Shown: positions 16,003-25,404 of the stretch, one piece after another
Position numbering within the stretch: the first letter of the stretch is position 1
How the letters are laid out: the number at the start of each line of letters is the position of its first letter
NCBI GenBank assembly: GCA_002706065.1
Contig: PAJM01000030.1
Span: 1 to 39,783 of the forward strand
Source of the DNA: Methanobacteriota archaeon
Lineage (GTDB): Archaea; Thermoplasmatota; Poseidoniia; Poseidoniales; Poseidoniaceae
Reading direction: 5' to 3'
Length of the DNA: 39,783 nucleotides
The notes under the pieces: model-generated
The model's database searches: none
What the model was told of the DNA's origin: nothing
Seen by the model: only the letters and a program-made list of their open reading frames with translations
Position numbers and translations under genes: made by a program

Positions 16003-17802
16003 ATGCGAAGCATATCCTTGATGCTGATTTTCCTTCTTCCATCCCTCTTATCGGGATGTTTTGGAGAAGATCTTCAGAACAGCGAGATTGCTCAAGAAGA
16101 CATGATTTACCCTGAGTCTTGGGAACGCAAAGACATAATTTATGATGATACGGACATCTATTCCCGCGTCAAGACCAACGGTTCCTATGAGACAGGAACC
16201 GTCCAATCCGTATACATCCCAGTTCCTAGTATAACGGTTGCAGATGGAGGCGCGGGTGCAGCCGGCGGGGCCGTAGTTCATCTCGGTCTTTGGCTTCCTG
16301 TGATTGAGGGATGCGATTACGCTTCTACCGATGACTTGAATCCCGACTGTCTTGTTCCCGTCATCGCAGAGATTGGGCCTTATTATGACGATGGCGATGT
16401 TGATGCATTAACGCCTGCAAATCGGTTGGGTAAAATGCTCATTGAAAATTATGTACAACACGGTTTCGGTGTAGCACAAGTTTCCGTTTTTGGGACTGGT
16501 GAATCAAACCATTGCATGGATCTTATGGGAACGGATGAGCAGAGAGGAATCGATGCGGCGGTAACCTGGTTGGGGACGCAATCCTGGTCCAATGGAAAGG
16601 TGGGTATCATTGGAAAATCCTACGACGGTTCAACACCTTGGCAAGCAGCCACATTCGGAAACCCACATCTTGCAACGATTGTACCAATGTCTGGATTGAT
16701 TGGAGTCCATGAACTGATGTGGCGCAACGGAAGCATGGAGGCTCGAGGCATGATTATGCACAACGGTGTGTACGGTTCGTTTGGCATTGATGGTGATACT
16801 GAAGATAGTCACACGTTGTGCGAGGGCTATCTCGCAGGTTACGTCAATGGACCAGCTGCTTACCTGAGCGGAGGAATGGTGGACTATGCCGGGAATACAT
16901 ACTGGACGGAACGATCATTCCTTGACCGTGTCATTCAGAACTACAACGGTTCGGTATACTTGATTCAAGGGATGCAGGACTGGAACGTTGACCCGCACAT
17001 GTCCTTCCCAGTGCATCAACAGGTCGCCGATGCTGGAATCGAAATCAAGACACTTGCAGGCCAATGGGCGCATGACTATCCCGATCGCATCGAAGGTCAC
17101 TCGTCTCAAGGAAGTGGTCGAGGAGCTGAAGCATACCCGTACACTTTACGATGGGACTGGGCCGAAGAAATGCTCTACTGGTTCAATTGGTATCTCAAAG
17201 ACGAGGGTCGAGCCCCTTCCTTGGGTGTCGAAATGCAAGACAACCGAGGTGGCTGGCGTTGGGAAGAGACCTACCCACCAATGGATGTTGAAAACCTTGT
17301 CTTAGTAGGAAGCGATCTTTCGCCGACTGGCTCGACCGTATCCACAACCAGTTCCGTGACACTCACGTACGGTCCATTTGAGGACGAAACCCGAATCATA
17401 GGAATGCCAACCTTCCACATCGATGCAACTCCTGGGTTGAACGGGGGTCATCTCTTCATCGAAATGACGGATGATACGGGGATGCATCTTGGTCACGCCG
17501 TTATGGACCTCCGATTCCATGCAGGAGGCAGGGATGGTCAAGAAGTACTGGTACCGTTCTCCACGGTAACTGCAATGATGGAATTCATGCCAATGGACGT
17601 TGTTCTCCAAGGAGGTGAGAGCATCATCCTCACAGTAACACAAACGGGTGAGGACTATGTTCCCTCACCCGCAGTATCAGGCGCAGTTACCATCGATTGG
17701 TCACAAAGCACGCTCACATTGCCATTGATCGACCGAACATGCGATGATTTATTCCAAGCTCCAATGCTCGATTATTCAAGCGATGCCGTGAGGCAGTGTT
17801 GA
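16003..17802 (+). CDS. Secreted lipoprotein alpha/beta-hydrolase, CocE/NonD (X-Pro dipeptidyl-peptidase S15-like)
   Basis: 599 residues from ATG 16003. The N-terminus is a lipoprotein signal ending in LLSGC (lipid-modified Cys19), so the enzyme is probably tethered outside the membrane. The alpha/beta-hydrolase core carries the nucleophile in GKSYDGS (Ser206), an acid in GMQDWNVD (Asp326) and a histidine in QWAHDYPDR (His357), a full Ser-Asp-His triad in the order of the S15/CocE family. From about residue 430 a C-terminal beta-rich domain like PepX_C follows. Family members are X-prolyl dipeptidyl peptidases, cocaine esterases and glutaryl acylases; a peptidase role in using proline-rich peptides is plausible here but not shown. 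Its stop codon abuts the stop of the convergent MutS-like gene. Confidence 0.9.
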   Translation: MRSISLMLIFLLPSLLSGCFGEDLQNSEIAQEDMIYPESWERKDIIYDDTDIYSRVKTNGSYETGTVQSVYIPVPSITVADGGAGAAGGAVVHLGLWLPVIEGCDYASTDDLNPDCLVPVIAEIGPYYDDGDVDALTPANRLGKMLIENYVQHGFGVAQVSVFGTGESNHCMDLMGTDEQRGIDAAVTWLGTQSWSNGKVGIIGKSYDGSTPWQAATFGNPHLATIVPMSGLIGVHELMWRNGSMEARGMIMHNGVYGSFGIDGDTEDSHTLCEGYLAGYVNGPAAYLSGGMVDYAGNTYWTERSFLDRVIQNYNGSVYLIQGMQDWNVDPHMSFPVHQQVADAGIEIKTLAGQWAHDYPDRIEGHSSQGSGRGAEAYPYTLRWDWAEEMLYWFNWYLKDEGRAPSLGVEMQDNRGGWRWEETYPPMDVENLVLVGSDLSPTGSTVSTTSSVTLTYGPFEDETRIIGMPTFHIDATPGLNGGHLFIEMTDDTGMHLGHAVMDLRFHAGGRDGQEVLVPFSTVTAMMEFMPMDVVLQGGESIILTVTQTGEDYVPSPAVSGAVTIDWSQSTLTLPLIDRTCDDLFQAPMLDYSSDAVRQC

Positions 17803-19794
17803 TTAAAACAGTGAAAGGATGTCACTGAAGACATTCTTTGCATCGCCTTCAGACCGTTCAACCAAGCGACGGACAATCAATTCCGGGGTTGAACGAGCAA
17901 GACAGTTTCGCTTGGGCGTACGGTCAACAATCAATTCGAGATGCTCATCCAATCCTCTGGCTTCGATACCATCAATACGAAGGTCCGTACCTCCGTATGC
18001 TTCGAGAATTGCAGGGGCAAGATGCGTGACCAACACCATACTTGAATTGGATTGTTGTTGAGCAGCCCGCAACATTCCAGCGATAATTCTCGCTCCCGCT
18101 CCGGGTTCGGTAATTGCTTCAAGTTCATCTGCAAGAATGAGTTTTGGTTGAGCGTTACTGACCACCTGAGCGAGATCGACCAGCGTTGTTTCAAGAGCTC
18201 CTGCGCTTTGTGTTCCACTCGATTTCGCCAACACATGCAATGCTTCAACACGACCAACAAATGCATGTTTTGCAGGTACAGGGAGGCCCATGTGTGCTAA
18301 GATTGTTACATGAGCAACCAATTCGAGTAGAGTCGTTTTTCCCCCACTGTTGGCGCCGGTGAGAAGAGCGATAGGTTGTCTATCACCCTTTGGAGCAGCA
18401 GATCCGAGTCCATAGTTCACCGGTTGGACCTCTCCATCAATGAACAAATGGCGCCCATCCTCAAACCAAATTCCGTGGTGAACCAACTCAGGAATCTGTG
18501 CATCGTAATGCATTGCCCATGACGCAATACTGTACCACATGTCGTGTTCGATCAAGCGTTGTATTGCTGTCTCACACAATGGTTTGAGGTCGGCAAGTTT
18601 CGTCGCTAATCGAAGGAGATGATCGTTGCGGCTGTCATTGATTCTTCGTTCGAGTTCGTCGTTGATTTTATCCAACACGGAGCGATTGAGTTTGACAGGC
18701 CAGGTTGAGGCGTAGAGATCGAACGGTGCTTGCAATCCACTTGGTTCAAGATAGTTTGACAATTCATTTCGTCCTTGTTCAAGAATGTCTGCAATGACGT
18801 CTTCGGTTGCCGATGCTAATTTACGCTGGAAGGTTGCAGCATCAGCCAAAGCCTCGAGCATATCGGAGCCCGTCAAATCGAGAGATGCTGACTCCATGCC
18901 TGCTGAAATTCGTTGGTTTAGATCATCTTCCATTTGTTTTGCCATGTTCCACAAACCGTCTCGTATGCTCTCCATGGTTTCCACGTCACCGGAATCACCC
19001 ATCATTGCAAAGACGGTGACCAGTTGTTCCAATCCATCGGTTTCAGCAAAGATTCCTTCCAACGTTGCATGACTCCTGTTTTCGCTCTCATCTTTCCACT
19101 GCATGAGGTCGAGAATCACTTTGAGTGCTTTCCGATTGTTTGTGAACCAATCGAGCGTAAATTCGGGAACCATAACGTCGGTTCGGCCGGACTCAGGGAG
19201 AACAATCCACCCCGGAGGGACATCATCTGGCCCATGTCTGCCAACCCAAGTGACGGTCTTGAACACGGTGTAGTCTTTCCAAGACTCCTGGGTACTTGGC
19301 GTGAGAATGCGAACATATTGTTCCCATTCAGGATGTTCATTTTGACTTACAATGACCCGCTCATAACGTTGCGTTGGTCGCCGTGTGTAACTCAAATTTT
19401 TGAACAGAGAACGGAGATGACTGAATGCCTCAGGTGCTTCTTGAGCGAACGACATCATCTGTTGACAACGCTCTCTGCGCTCATCGATTTGATGCAACGG
19501 CATCAGCATTTGCATTCTCGAGGAACTTGCTGCATTTGATGCATATCGTTGCATTGAGGTGATCAATTGCGCATGCAACTTTTCTGCCTCTGGAGTTGCC
19601 AGAAAGGACGCCTCAGCTCCGTTGTATTCTCTTGCGAGCGAGAGCGCGCGCTTTACAGATATGCCGTCGACCTCCGCAATCCGAGAGATATCACCAGATT
19701 CCAGAGTTTTGATGAGCTCGTGACGACCACCGAAATGATCGTCAAGCCGTTTCATCAATCTCTCGCCAATACCGGGTAGGTTTGTGAGCACCAT
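17803..19794 (-). CDS. MutS-family ATPase (archaeal MutS2/MutS5-like) with N-terminal helix-hairpin-helix
   Basis: 663 residues from ATG 19794 (a GTG at 19797 immediately precedes it). Residues 1-60 are helix-hairpin-helix DNA-binding motifs (LTNLPGIGERLMKRLDDHFGG, ISRIAEVDGISVKRALSLA). A long helical MutS core/lever region follows, and then the ABC-type ATPase with Walker A TGANSGGKTT (about 480-489), a signature-like segment SSGTQSAGALETTL and Walker B PKLILADELEAITEPG. There is no N-terminal mismatch-recognition domain of the MutS1 type and no C-terminal Smr nuclease of bacterial MutS2. Known archaeal MutS5 proteins bind branched DNA such as Holliday junctions, so a role in recombination or repair intermediates is more likely than classic mismatch repair. 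The gene follows a lipoprotein gene by 50 nt on the same strand. Confidence 0.88.
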   Translation of the reverse strand: MVLTNLPGIGERLMKRLDDHFGGRHELIKTLESGDISRIAEVDGISVKRALSLAREYNGAEASFLATPEAEKLHAQLITSMQRYASNAASSSRMQMLMPLHQIDERRERCQQMMSFAQEAPEAFSHLRSLFKNLSYTRRPTQRYERVIVSQNEHPEWEQYVRILTPSTQESWKDYTVFKTVTWVGRHGPDDVPPGWIVLPESGRTDVMVPEFTLDWFTNNRKALKVILDLMQWKDESENRSHATLEGIFAETDGLEQLVTVFAMMGDSGDVETMESIRDGLWNMAKQMEDDLNQRISAGMESASLDLTGSDMLEALADAATFQRKLASATEDVIADILEQGRNELSNYLEPSGLQAPFDLYASTWPVKLNRSVLDKINDELERRINDSRNDHLLRLATKLADLKPLCETAIQRLIEHDMWYSIASWAMHYDAQIPELVHHGIWFEDGRHLFIDGEVQPVNYGLGSAAPKGDRQPIALLTGANSGGKTTLLELVAHVTILAHMGLPVPAKHAFVGRVEALHVLAKSSGTQSAGALETTLVDLAQVVSNAQPKLILADELEAITEPGAGARIIAGMLRAAQQQSNSSMVLVTHLAPAILEAYGGTDLRIDGIEARGLDEHLELIVDRTPKRNCLARSTPELIVRRLVERSEGDAKNVFSDILSLF

Positions 19795-19844
19795 CACTTT
19801 CCATCGTCTGTCAAAGGCTTTTGAGGATAACCCTCCAAAACGAC

Positions 19845-21248
19845 CTATTGTTGATAATCAGGGAGGGTAAGTTCTACCGCAAACAAGGGGTCGACGTGCG
19901 TTGAATCATGATAGGCTACGACCACACCTCCGTCGCGGAGAATGGCGAGGCTTGCAAAATCAAATCGAATATCGTTTCCTGCACCCGATGTAGAGTCCAA
20001 ATCACCTTGGCCGATGTAGGTTAGCGTGTCTGGACTGAGGTCTTGGCTGTAATCTCTGGTATGGAAGAGAACGTCCACGTCAGGGCCCACACTCGATTGG
20101 TATCGAACGTTGAGTACGAAGAGGTCATGTTCGCCATTGGCTTGGAATTCCCACTCTTCGATGCTTGAAGCAGCATCACCGAGGTCGTAGGTGTAGTTGT
20201 TCCAACTGACAGCACCATCGACTGAGGTGTAATGCGTAAACGAGGTGCCTGAATTGGAGACGCAGTGAATTGTTCCCGTCATGTCAATTTGACAGTATTC
20301 ACTTGGAAATTGGACTGCAAGTTCGTTCCATGAAAGGGTCGTATCAAGGAACGCTGCGTTGCCATTATCGAAGTATTGTGGGAACAGAAGACCTCCGCTC
20401 GGAACAGCAAACGCGCGCATTTCTTTGTGCGGCTTGTTGACATCCCAGTAGAAGTTTAAGGAAGAATTAGTGAAATCCAAATCGACTTCAATGTCGGGTT
20501 GTGATGAGGAACGGTCTGGGAATTGGATTGGATAGTAATTCAACCCATCAACCGATATTTGGCCACCCGCATTTTGTGTCTGATGCCAGAAATTGGAAAC
20601 GACAAGAGACGCCCATTCACCGTTACCTATGCTGGACGAGATGGGCCCAACAACCTCAACTTGCCAACTTCGATCGTAGAATGGTTCGGTGATTCTGTTG
20701 TAACACCACTTCCATTCCATTTCTGAATCATCATACAAAATTGCATAGAATTTATCCAGTTTAAGATCGCCTCCAACGTACGGGAACCAAGACATTGAGA
20801 TGATGTCTCCATTGGTTGCTTGAACGATGCTTCCCTCGCCAAGACCTTCAGTTCCTGGATTGGTGGGTATGAATGTGCGGCATTGCATATCGGGTGTTAC
20901 ACCAGGTAACCACGTCTTCCAGTCGTGTCCGCGGTCGACTGACCAGACTGGATATTCTCCACCAATGTTGAGAATTGAACCTGAGATTGTTGTTGCGATG
21001 TAGTGTTCGCAACAGTTTCCTCCTTTGGACTCATCGAACACAGCCCAAGTCATGTTGGTCGTTTCGTTGGTTCGCAAGTCAACGGTCATGAACTCCCGCG
21101 GCGACTCATGCGTTTGTTCGTCGATGAGAACATAGTCTGCCCATGCGAGACGCTGTTCTTCGGTTTTTGCAATGGTTTCCCCATCGCCATAACATCCAGC
21201 CAAAACCATGCTGCAGACGAGCATGATGGCAAGAAATCCTCTGCGCAT
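19845..21248 (-). CDS. Lipoprotein, sialidase/BNR-like beta-propeller
   Basis: 467 residues from ATG 21248. The N-terminal signal ends in the lipobox VLAGC (Cys19), so it is likely anchored to the outside of the membrane. The rest is beta-strand rich with repeated phrases resembling BNR/Asp-box elements of sialidase-type propellers: YPVWSVDRGHDWKTWLPG, HYTSVDGAVSWNNYTYD and GGGVVV-like strand ends. These S-x-D-x-G-x-x-W patterns are the main evidence. I do not see a convincing sialidase arginine triad, so enzymatic activity is uncertain and a carbohydrate- or protein-binding propeller is equally possible. It starts 7 nt after the BtuF-like gene and seems part of the ileS operon. Confidence 0.7.
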   Translation of the reverse strand: MRRGFLAIMLVCSMVLAGCYGDGETIAKTEEQRLAWADYVLIDEQTHESPREFMTVDLRTNETTNMTWAVFDESKGGNCCEHYIATTISGSILNIGGEYPVWSVDRGHDWKTWLPGVTPDMQCRTFIPTNPGTEGLGEGSIVQATNGDIISMSWFPYVGGDLKLDKFYAILYDDSEMEWKWCYNRITEPFYDRSWQVEVVGPISSSIGNGEWASLVVSNFWHQTQNAGGQISVDGLNYYPIQFPDRSSSQPDIEVDLDFTNSSLNFYWDVNKPHKEMRAFAVPSGGLLFPQYFDNGNAAFLDTTLSWNELAVQFPSEYCQIDMTGTIHCVSNSGTSFTHYTSVDGAVSWNNYTYDLGDAASSIEEWEFQANGEHDLFVLNVRYQSSVGPDVDVLFHTRDYSQDLSPDTLTYIGQGDLDSTSGAGNDIRFDFASLAILRDGGVVVAYHDSTHVDPLFAVELTLPDYQQ

Positions 21249-21255
21249 GGTTAGG

Positions 21256-22023
21256 CTAATCCCCGGCTGTTTTCAAATCCTTGCAAAGCGCTTTGAAGGT
21301 ACGAAGTCCGGTGAGTGTGTGGCTTCCAAACCATGTTAAGGCCTCTCCATCGATGCATTGTGTCCAAGGTCGATGCCCTCCGATGGCTCCGACGGCATCG
21401 GAAATCTCCTCTCCTTCTTGTTTGGAAAATTCATGAGGTTCACTCGATAGGAGAAGCCCTTCAACAGCGTGCAACTTGATCTGTTCGGCCGAAACAACAG
21501 GGTAACCATTGCCGTCTGGTTCGATGTCGGGAACTTGGAAACCACACGTTTCGAGTAAAGCTCCTGAGTACTTTCGGGGTGAAACAGCCATGAGCGGTTT
21601 GTGCCATATTAACGGCAAGACAACCGGTCCTGAGCCTTGCTCACAATGTCCAAGTTCATTTCGTATTGTCTCTGCAAGTTCCTTTGCACGTTGCTCTCGG
21701 CCCAACCTCTGCCCAAGTTCAATCAACATGTTTGGTACATCGCTTGGACGTTCAACAGTGCTGACAAATGTCTTGATGCCGAGGTTCGTTAATTCATCAT
21801 GAACGTCCTTTGGGTTTTCTTCACGGTCCATCAATACCAAATCGGGCTTTGCGTTTCGAATCTTGTTGATGTTCGGAGTCTTGGTTCCACCAACAACTGG
21901 TATCGCCTCGACCATCGACTTTGGATGGATGCACCACGGTGTTCGACCAACGATTTCTGACGCATCAAGGCCGAGGTCAGCAAGAGTCAATGTAAGACTT
22001 GGTACGAGCGAAATCACCCGCAT
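21256..22023 (-). CDS. BtuF-like helical-backbone metal/cobalamin-binding protein without signal peptide
   Basis: 255 residues from ATG 22023. The sequence begins directly with the first beta-strand (MRVISLVPSLTLTLADLG), as in the mature part of BtuF/TroA-type periplasmic binding proteins. It continues with IVGRTPWCIHP, VVGGTKTPNINKIRNAKPDLVLMDREENP, IKTFVSTVERPSDVPNMLIELG and a C-terminal lobe ending with WFGSHTLTGLRTF. Both lobes of the helical-backbone fold are present, but no signal peptide or lipobox is. BtuF homologues bind vitamin B12; a cytosolic form could bind a corrinoid or another metal ligand. No ABC permease or ATPase is nearby. It sits between ileS (9 nt upstream) and the lipoprotein gene (7 nt downstream). 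Confidence 0.8.
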   Translation of the reverse strand: MRVISLVPSLTLTLADLGLDASEIVGRTPWCIHPKSMVEAIPVVGGTKTPNINKIRNAKPDLVLMDREENPKDVHDELTNLGIKTFVSTVERPSDVPNMLIELGQRLGREQRAKELAETIRNELGHCEQGSGPVVLPLIWHKPLMAVSPRKYSGALLETCGFQVPDIEPDGNGYPVVSAEQIKLHAVEGLLLSSEPHEFSKQEGEEISDAVGAIGGHRPWTQCIDGEALTWFGSHTLTGLRTFKALCKDLKTAGD

Positions 22024-22032
22024 TTTTGACCC

Positions 22033-25000
22033 TCAAAGTTTGTGAACGCGGTAGGCGATTTGTGCTCCGTCGACATCGAAAGATTCAGCATCACTTGGCG
22101 GCTGTTCAACGTTGAATACAATGCCAGATGCGCGTGTTTCCTTAGCAATCCATGTTTGATCATCCTCGAAAAGGTCAGGAGCATTGGCCATCCACACTTC
22201 CACATCAATCATGTCCTCAATCTCCAAATCCATGTCTTTTCGTTTGGATTGAATTCGTCGCGTAATATCTCGGGCAAGTCCTTTGGAGAGCAGATGAGGT
22301 GTATCTTGCATGTCAAGGACCAAACTAACGTGAGATGCATCATCGCCTTCACCAACCATGATTGTAGCAGCAGCATATCCGTCTCGTTCTGTACGACGCA
22401 CCTCGATATCGGATTCGAGAATGTCGACATCCATGATGGTGCAGGTTCCGCTGCGAATTTCAGACAAGAGCGTTTCTTGGTCGGTATGATTCTTGATCTG
22501 ACCTGCGATAGCGTTGACATCGCCCTTCGCACGAGGAGCGAGCGCTCGGAAATTTACAGCGAGTTCGACTTGCTGGAAGCGGTCGAGATCAGTTTCAACG
22601 GAAATGCTCTCAACATTGAGTTCTTCGCACAAGAGGTCGTGATAGGGTTGCAAATTAGGCCCTGCAACAATCCATCCCTCTGCACATGGAAGCCGTTGGC
22701 GTCGTTGAGCATCGATTCGAATCCGTCGCCCTGTTTCCGCCAGTTCACGAACCAATTCCATTTCCTGTTCGAGATTCACGTCCTGTGGAGGAAGGTGTGC
22801 GGTTGTTGCGACGAGTTCTTCATCCCATGCGTCCGCAGTCGCTCCTTTGGTTGAACCTGGAGTCCCCATCGGCCAAGATGCTGTATGAACCGTCTCTCCG
22901 GTTAAATTTCGGTGAATTGTGTCGACCATGAATGGGCTAACCGGTGCAATAAGCCGGCACAAGGTTACAAGAATTTCATGCAACGTATGCTGGCAAGCAA
23001 GCTTGTCTCCTGACTCGGCTTCTTCCCACAGACGTCGTCGACTTCTGCGAACGTACCAGTTGGAGAGGTCATTGACGATGAAGTCCTCGAGTTCACGGCA
23101 TGCTTTGTGGAAGTTCCAGTTGGTGAATCCGTTATGATAAGCCGCTGCCGTTGTATGAAGTTTGGAAAGGATCCAGCGATCGAGCCGAGAACGTTGGGAA
23201 ATTGGCGATTCAGACTCGTCGGGGTCGAACGAATCCAACGCTGCATAATCCGCATGGAAGCGATAGACGTTCCACAAGGTGAGGAACATCTTCGCATAGG
23301 TTTCTCGAACGCCATTTGAATCAAATTTGAGAGGATTCCAAGGAGCACCGGCTGTAACCATGTACCATCGTGTGGCATCAGCACCTTCTCGATTAAAGTG
23401 GTCCCATGGATCGACGATGTTCCCTCTTGACTTCGACATCTTCTTTCCTTCAGCGTCGAGAATCAAACCGAGGGATAGACAGCGCTTGTAAGCAGGTGAG
23501 TCAAAGACGGTTGTAGACACGGCAAGGAGGGTGTAGAACCATCCTCGAGTTTGATCAACACCCTCACAGATGTAATCGACTGGGAACGAAGAATCGAAGG
23601 TTTTGCTTTCGTCGAACGGATGGTGCCACTGAGCAAATGGTGCACAGCCTGAATCGAACCAACAGTCCATGACAAAGGGTTCACGATGCATTGGCTCCCC
23701 CTCATCTGAAATGAGCGTAAAGGCATCAACAACCGGACGGTGCAGGTCAACATCGTCTGGACAATCGGGGTTCTCAATACCTGCTGCGTTGGCCTTAGCA
23801 ACCTCGTGTTGCAACTCGGCAATCGAGCCAACACATTTCATGTTCCCGTGTTGGTCTCGCCAAACCGGCAGAGGTGTACCCCAGTAACGCTCTCTTGAAA
23901 TCGCCCAATCTTTGACATTTCGTAGCCATTCACCGAAGCGACCTTCGCCGACCCAATCAGGGGCCCATTCAACACCATCGTTGAATTCAAGAAGACGTTC
24001 TTTGACGGCCGTCATTCGGACGAACCATGAATCCATGGCGTAGTAGAGGAGCGGGTGATCTGTTCTCCAACAATGTGGGTAATCGTGAAGATAACTTTTC
24101 TCGCGATACAGAAGCCCGGATGGAATTTCGTCACTACGACCCTCGAGAATTTCCATGACAGTATCGTCGCACGATTTGACGTACCTTCCATCGAGTTCAG
24201 GATGGACGCCGTTGACGAAGTTCCCTTCCATGCTCACCGTGTGATAGGCAGGGAGACCAACTTCCATTCCCAAATTGTAGTCGTCTTCACCGTACATCAC
24301 TGCCGTGTGTACAACGCCTGTACCATCCGTCGTGGTGACCCAATCGGCAGATAGGACCGTCCAAGCTGTTGAAGAATCTCCTCTTGGGACGGCATCAGGG
24401 AACAATGATTCGTAGGATTTCCCGACAAGGTCTGAACCAGGAATTTCTTCGATGATGTCCACGTGATGACGAAGCACTTCACCCATCAAATCTTTGGCAA
24501 GAATCAATTCTTCGCCTACAGAGGCTCCACCACGACCTTGCCAGCCTTCTGGTTGTTCTCGAACACGACATCGAGCGTAGGTGACATCAGGTCCTACAGC
24601 CAAGCCAACGTTCCCAGGGAGAGTCCAAGGTGTCGTGGTCCAAGCAAGAATTGAGGCTGAATCGTCCACCAGTTTGAATTTGACATATACGGATGGTTCT
24701 TCCACCTCTTTGTAACCAAGGGCGACTTCGTGACTGGAATAGGATGTTCCTGTTTGTGGACAATACGGGAGTACTTTGTGGCCACGATACAACAAATCTT
24801 TGTCAAACATTTGCTTGAGTGCCCACCAGCAAGACTCGACGTAATCGTTGTGAAGAGTGACGTATGGGTTGTCCAAATCGACCCAGTAAGCCATGCGCTC
24901 TGTCATTTCACGCCATGCGCTTTCGTAGGTCCATACACTTTCCCGACAAGCATCATTGAAGGCCTGCATCCCGAAGTTTTCAATGGCCTCGTTGCTCATC

Positions 25001-25308
25001 AAATCAAGTCGTTTCTGAACTTCGATTTCGACTGGTAGTCCATGTGTATCCCAACCACCCTTACGTTCAACGAGAAAACCTTCCATTGATTTCCAACGGC
25101 AAACGAGATCCTTGTACGCACGAGCCACGACATGGTGTATCCCGGGTTTGCCGTTGGCTGTGGGAGGTCCTTCAAGGAAAATGAAGGGTGCACCCTCTCT
25201 GTTGGAATCGATGGACTGCTGGAATGTTTCCTCGTTCTTCCATGTTTCAAGCAATGCTGTTTCAAGAGCAACTGCATCGAGGTCACCTGCAGGGTCTGGT
25301 CGAACCAT
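22033..25308 (-). CDS. ileS: Isoleucyl-tRNA synthetase with GIHH variant of the HIGH motif
   Basis: 1091 residues from ATG 25308. Class I synthetase charging tRNA-Ile. Seen: LEGPPTANGKPGIHHVVARAY with the normal HIGH box replaced by GIHH (56-59); GGWDTHGLPVEIEVQKRL; an editing domain within about 190-400 (AWTTTPWTLPGNVGLAVG, GTGVVHTAVMYGEDDYN); DCWFDSGCAPFAQW; KMSKS at about 620 (KKMSKSRGNIVDPWDHF); and a C-terminal anticodon-binding region with DVEVWMAN near the end. Length and motifs fit the eukaryote-like IleRS2 group, which is naturally less sensitive to mupirocin. It is the first gene of a tight minus-strand cluster with the BtuF-like and sialidase-like genes, and is divergent from the giant surface gene at 25405. 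Confidence 0.96.
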   Translation of the reverse strand: MVRPDPAGDLDAVALETALLETWKNEETFQQSIDSNREGAPFIFLEGPPTANGKPGIHHVVARAYKDLVCRWKSMEGFLVERKGGWDTHGLPVEIEVQKRLDLMSNEAIENFGMQAFNDACRESVWTYESAWREMTERMAYWVDLDNPYVTLHNDYVESCWWALKQMFDKDLLYRGHKVLPYCPQTGTSYSSHEVALGYKEVEEPSVYVKFKLVDDSASILAWTTTPWTLPGNVGLAVGPDVTYARCRVREQPEGWQGRGGASVGEELILAKDLMGEVLRHHVDIIEEIPGSDLVGKSYESLFPDAVPRGDSSTAWTVLSADWVTTTDGTGVVHTAVMYGEDDYNLGMEVGLPAYHTVSMEGNFVNGVHPELDGRYVKSCDDTVMEILEGRSDEIPSGLLYREKSYLHDYPHCWRTDHPLLYYAMDSWFVRMTAVKERLLEFNDGVEWAPDWVGEGRFGEWLRNVKDWAISRERYWGTPLPVWRDQHGNMKCVGSIAELQHEVAKANAAGIENPDCPDDVDLHRPVVDAFTLISDEGEPMHREPFVMDCWFDSGCAPFAQWHHPFDESKTFDSSFPVDYICEGVDQTRGWFYTLLAVSTTVFDSPAYKRCLSLGLILDAEGKKMSKSRGNIVDPWDHFNREGADATRWYMVTAGAPWNPLKFDSNGVRETYAKMFLTLWNVYRFHADYAALDSFDPDESESPISQRSRLDRWILSKLHTTAAAYHNGFTNWNFHKACRELEDFIVNDLSNWYVRRSRRRLWEEAESGDKLACQHTLHEILVTLCRLIAPVSPFMVDTIHRNLTGETVHTASWPMGTPGSTKGATADAWDEELVATTAHLPPQDVNLEQEMELVRELAETGRRIRIDAQRRQRLPCAEGWIVAGPNLQPYHDLLCEELNVESISVETDLDRFQQVELAVNFRALAPRAKGDVNAIAGQIKNHTDQETLLSEIRSGTCTIMDVDILESDIEVRRTERDGYAAATIMVGEGDDASHVSLVLDMQDTPHLLSKGLARDITRRIQSKRKDMDLEIEDMIDVEVWMANAPDLFEDDQTWIAKETRASGIVFNVEQPPSDAESFDVDGAQIAYRVHKL

Positions 25309-25404
25309 GGTCTGCGAAATGCACCTTCGTTTTCAATCTCTCCCTTGATTCGCAGCAGTAGAATGGACTGACACATTCAAGTCCTTTGAAACATAGGCGA
25401 GAAT

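Noticed and set aside
20200..21248. Calling the propeller lipoprotein a true sialidase
   Set aside because: Asp-box-like phrases are seen, but I could not identify the arginine triad or the tyrosine/glutamate nucleophile pair.
22042..22854. 270-codon open frame on the plus strand
   Set aside because: It lies wholly antisense to the C-terminal part of ileS, has no recognisable motif and a cysteine/phenylalanine-rich composition typical of a reverse-strand shadow.
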